DNA from: Atlantibacter hermannii
GTDB lineage: Bacteria > Pseudomonadota > Gammaproteobacteria > Enterobacterales > Enterobacteriaceae
Assembly: GCF_009907385.1 (NCBI RefSeq)
Contig: NZ_JAAATR010000011.1
Location: 1-64,000 of the forward strand
Direction: 5' to 3'
Length of the DNA: 64,000 nucleotides
Part shown: piece after piece, positions 62,756 through 64,000 of the stretch
Position numbering within the stretch: position 1 is the first letter of the stretch
How the letters are laid out: each line of letters starts with the position of its first letter
Notes under the pieces: generated by a model
Seen by the model: only the letters and a program-made list of their open reading frames with translations
Told to the model about the DNA's origin: nothing
Databases searched by the model: none
Translations under genes and position numbers: made by a program

Positions 62756-64000
62756 TTACGCCAGCAAGCGGTAGCCCGGCAGGGTCAGGAAGTCGACCAG
62801 CTCGTCGGAGGTCGTGATCTGCTCCATCAGGCGCGCCGCGTCGTCAAAGCGCCCCTGGCTGAAGCGGTGTTCGCCGAGCTCCTCCTGGATCACCTGCATC
62901 TCTTCGGCCAGCATCTGGCGGAACAGCGCTTTGGTGACGGGTTTGCCGTTGCTGAGCGTTTTCTGGTGGTGGATCCATTGCCAGATAGAGGTACGGGAAA
63001 TTTCAGCGGTGGCGGCGTCTTCCATCAGGCCGTAAATCGGTACGCAGCCGTTGCCGGAGATCCAGGCTTCGATGTACTGCACCGCGACGCGAATGTTAGC
63101 GCGCATGCCCTCTTCGGTGCGCTCGCCGGGGCAGGGCTCCAGCAGGTCAGCGGCGGTGATCGGGGCATCCTGTTCACGGGTGACGTCGAGCTGGTTTTTA
63201 TTGGTGCCGAGTGCCTTATTGAAAACCTCCATAACGGTATCACCCAGGCCCGGATGGGCAATCCAGGTGCCATCGTGGCCGTTCGTGGCTTCCAGCTCTT
63301 TATCCGCTTTGACTTTATTCAACACCCAGTTGTTGCGCTCCGCGTCTTTGCTGGGAATAAACGCCGCCATGCCGCCCATGGCAAAAGCGCCGCGACGATG
63401 GCAGGTTCTGATCAACAGGCGCGAGTAGGCGTTGAGGAACGGTTTTTCCATCGTTACGCTCTGGCGATCGGGTAAAACGCGGTCAGGGTGATTTTTTAAC
63501 GTTTTGATATAGCTAAAGATGTAGTCCCAGCGGCCACAGTTCAGCCCAACGATATGGTCACGCAGGGCGTGGAGGATTTCATCCATCTGGAACACCGCTG
63601 GCAGGGTTTCGATCAGCAGGGTGGCTTTGATGGTGCCGCGCGGCAGTTCAAAACGGTCTTCTGCAAAGCTAAAGACTTCGCTCCACCAGGCGGCTTCCTG
63701 CCATGACTGCGTTTTCGGCAGATAGAAGTAAGGGCCGCTGCCTTTCGCCAGCAACGCATCCACGTTGTGGAAAAAGTAGAGCGCGAAATCAAACAGGCTG
63801 CCGGGAATGGCTTCACCGCGCCAGGTCACATGTTTTTCCGGCAGGTGCAGACCGCGAACGCGGCAAATCAGCACCGCGGGCTCGGGCTTCAGCTGGTAGA
63901 TTTTACCGGCTTCGTTGGTCCATGAGATGGTGCCGCGAATGGCATCGCGCAGGTTGATCTGCCCGTCGATGACTTTATTCCAGCTCGGCGCCAGCGAGTC
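62756..64000 (-). CDS. aceB: Malate synthase A AceB, 5' end outside window
   Basis: Condenses glyoxylate with acetyl-CoA to malate. The last 414 residues are visible, from DSLAPSWNKVIDGQINLRDA to FLTLPGYRLLA; E. coli AceB has 533, so roughly 120 N-terminal residues are missing. The catalytic Arg/Glu/Asp region is present (LICRVRGLHLPEKH, ATLLIETLPAVFQMDEI, GLNCGRWDYIFS). The frame is open through the right edge. First gene of aceBAK. Confidence 0.97.
   Translation of the reverse strand, partial: DSLAPSWNKVIDGQINLRDAIRGTISWTNEAGKIYQLKPEPAVLICRVRGLHLPEKHVTWRGEAIPGSLFDFALYFFHNVDALLAKGSGPYFYLPKTQSWQEAAWWSEVFSFAEDRFELPRGTIKATLLIETLPAVFQMDEILHALRDHIVGLNCGRWDYIFSYIKTLKNHPDRVLPDRQSVTMEKPFLNAYSRLLIRTCHRRGAFAMGGMAAFIPSKDAERNNWVLNKVKADKELEATNGHDGTWIAHPGLGDTVMEVFNKALGTNKNQLDVTREQDAPITAADLLEPCPGERTEEGMRANIRVAVQYIEAWISGNGCVPIYGLMEDAATAEISRTSIWQWIHHQKTLSNGKPVTKALFRQMLAEEMQVIQEELGEHRFSQGRFDDAARLMEQITTSDELVDFLTLPGYRLLA

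Overview
The window is chromosomal DNA of a member of the Enterobacteriaceae. Gene content and order match the Escherichia coli segment from soxRS to aceBAK, read in reverse (ghxP-soxR-soxS-pdeC-yjcB-ssb-uvrA ... lexA-plsB ... mal ... pgi-lysC ... metH-iclR-aceK-aceA-aceB). A glutathione S-transferase gene between soxR and ghxP and a panS-like gene beside lysC are arrangements I associate with Salmonella, Citrobacter and Enterobacter-type genomes. E. coli K-12 accessory genes xylE, arpA, pepE and yjbL/yjbM are absent from their usual places. I cannot name the species.

Layout. 1-3195: a large inverse autotransporter (intimin/invasin type) running off the left edge. 3196-4005: AT-rich DNA without a gene. 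4006-7558: purine permease ghxP, a GST, the sRNA SraL, and soxR/soxS. 7480-10769: a c-di-GMP phosphodiesterase (pdeC) and a diguanylate cyclase. 11337-15934: yjcB, a small unknown gene, ssb and uvrA. 15935-24396: yjbR/yjbQ, aphA, tyrB, alr, an ERIC element, dnaB, qorA, pspG and dusA. 24489-26854: a TraF-like outer-membrane protein with a damaged start, zur and yjbJ. 27078-33562: dinF, lexA, dgkA, plsB, ubiA and ubiC. 33739-41412: the maltose regulon (malM-lamB-malK divergent from malE-malF-malG). 41506-47846: psiE, the yjbEFGH exopolysaccharide operon and pgi. 48184-52742: lysC, panS, yjbD, rluF and a HigBA-type toxin-antitoxin pair. 52791-64000: yjbB, a repeat-rich gap, a frameshifted metH, iclR and the glyoxylate operon aceBAK (aceB incomplete at the right edge).

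How the genes work together. SoxR senses redox stress and activates soxS; soxS here ends inside the convergent pdeC. LexA controls its own operon with dinF and, through an SOS box, uvrA. MalT and CRP sites lie between malK and malE. IclR controls aceBAK. The two c-di-GMP enzymes are adjacent and probably antagonistic.

Most of the window is core genome. The departures most worth checking are the single-base frameshift in metH, the missing lysine riboswitch before lysC, the C-terminally extended SoxS overlapping pdeC, the in-frame stop in the signal-peptide region of the TraF-like gene, the toxin-antitoxin pair at the pepE position, and the repeat/cruciform block between yjbB and metH. I see no tRNA, rRNA, CRISPR array, prophage or complete insertion sequence.
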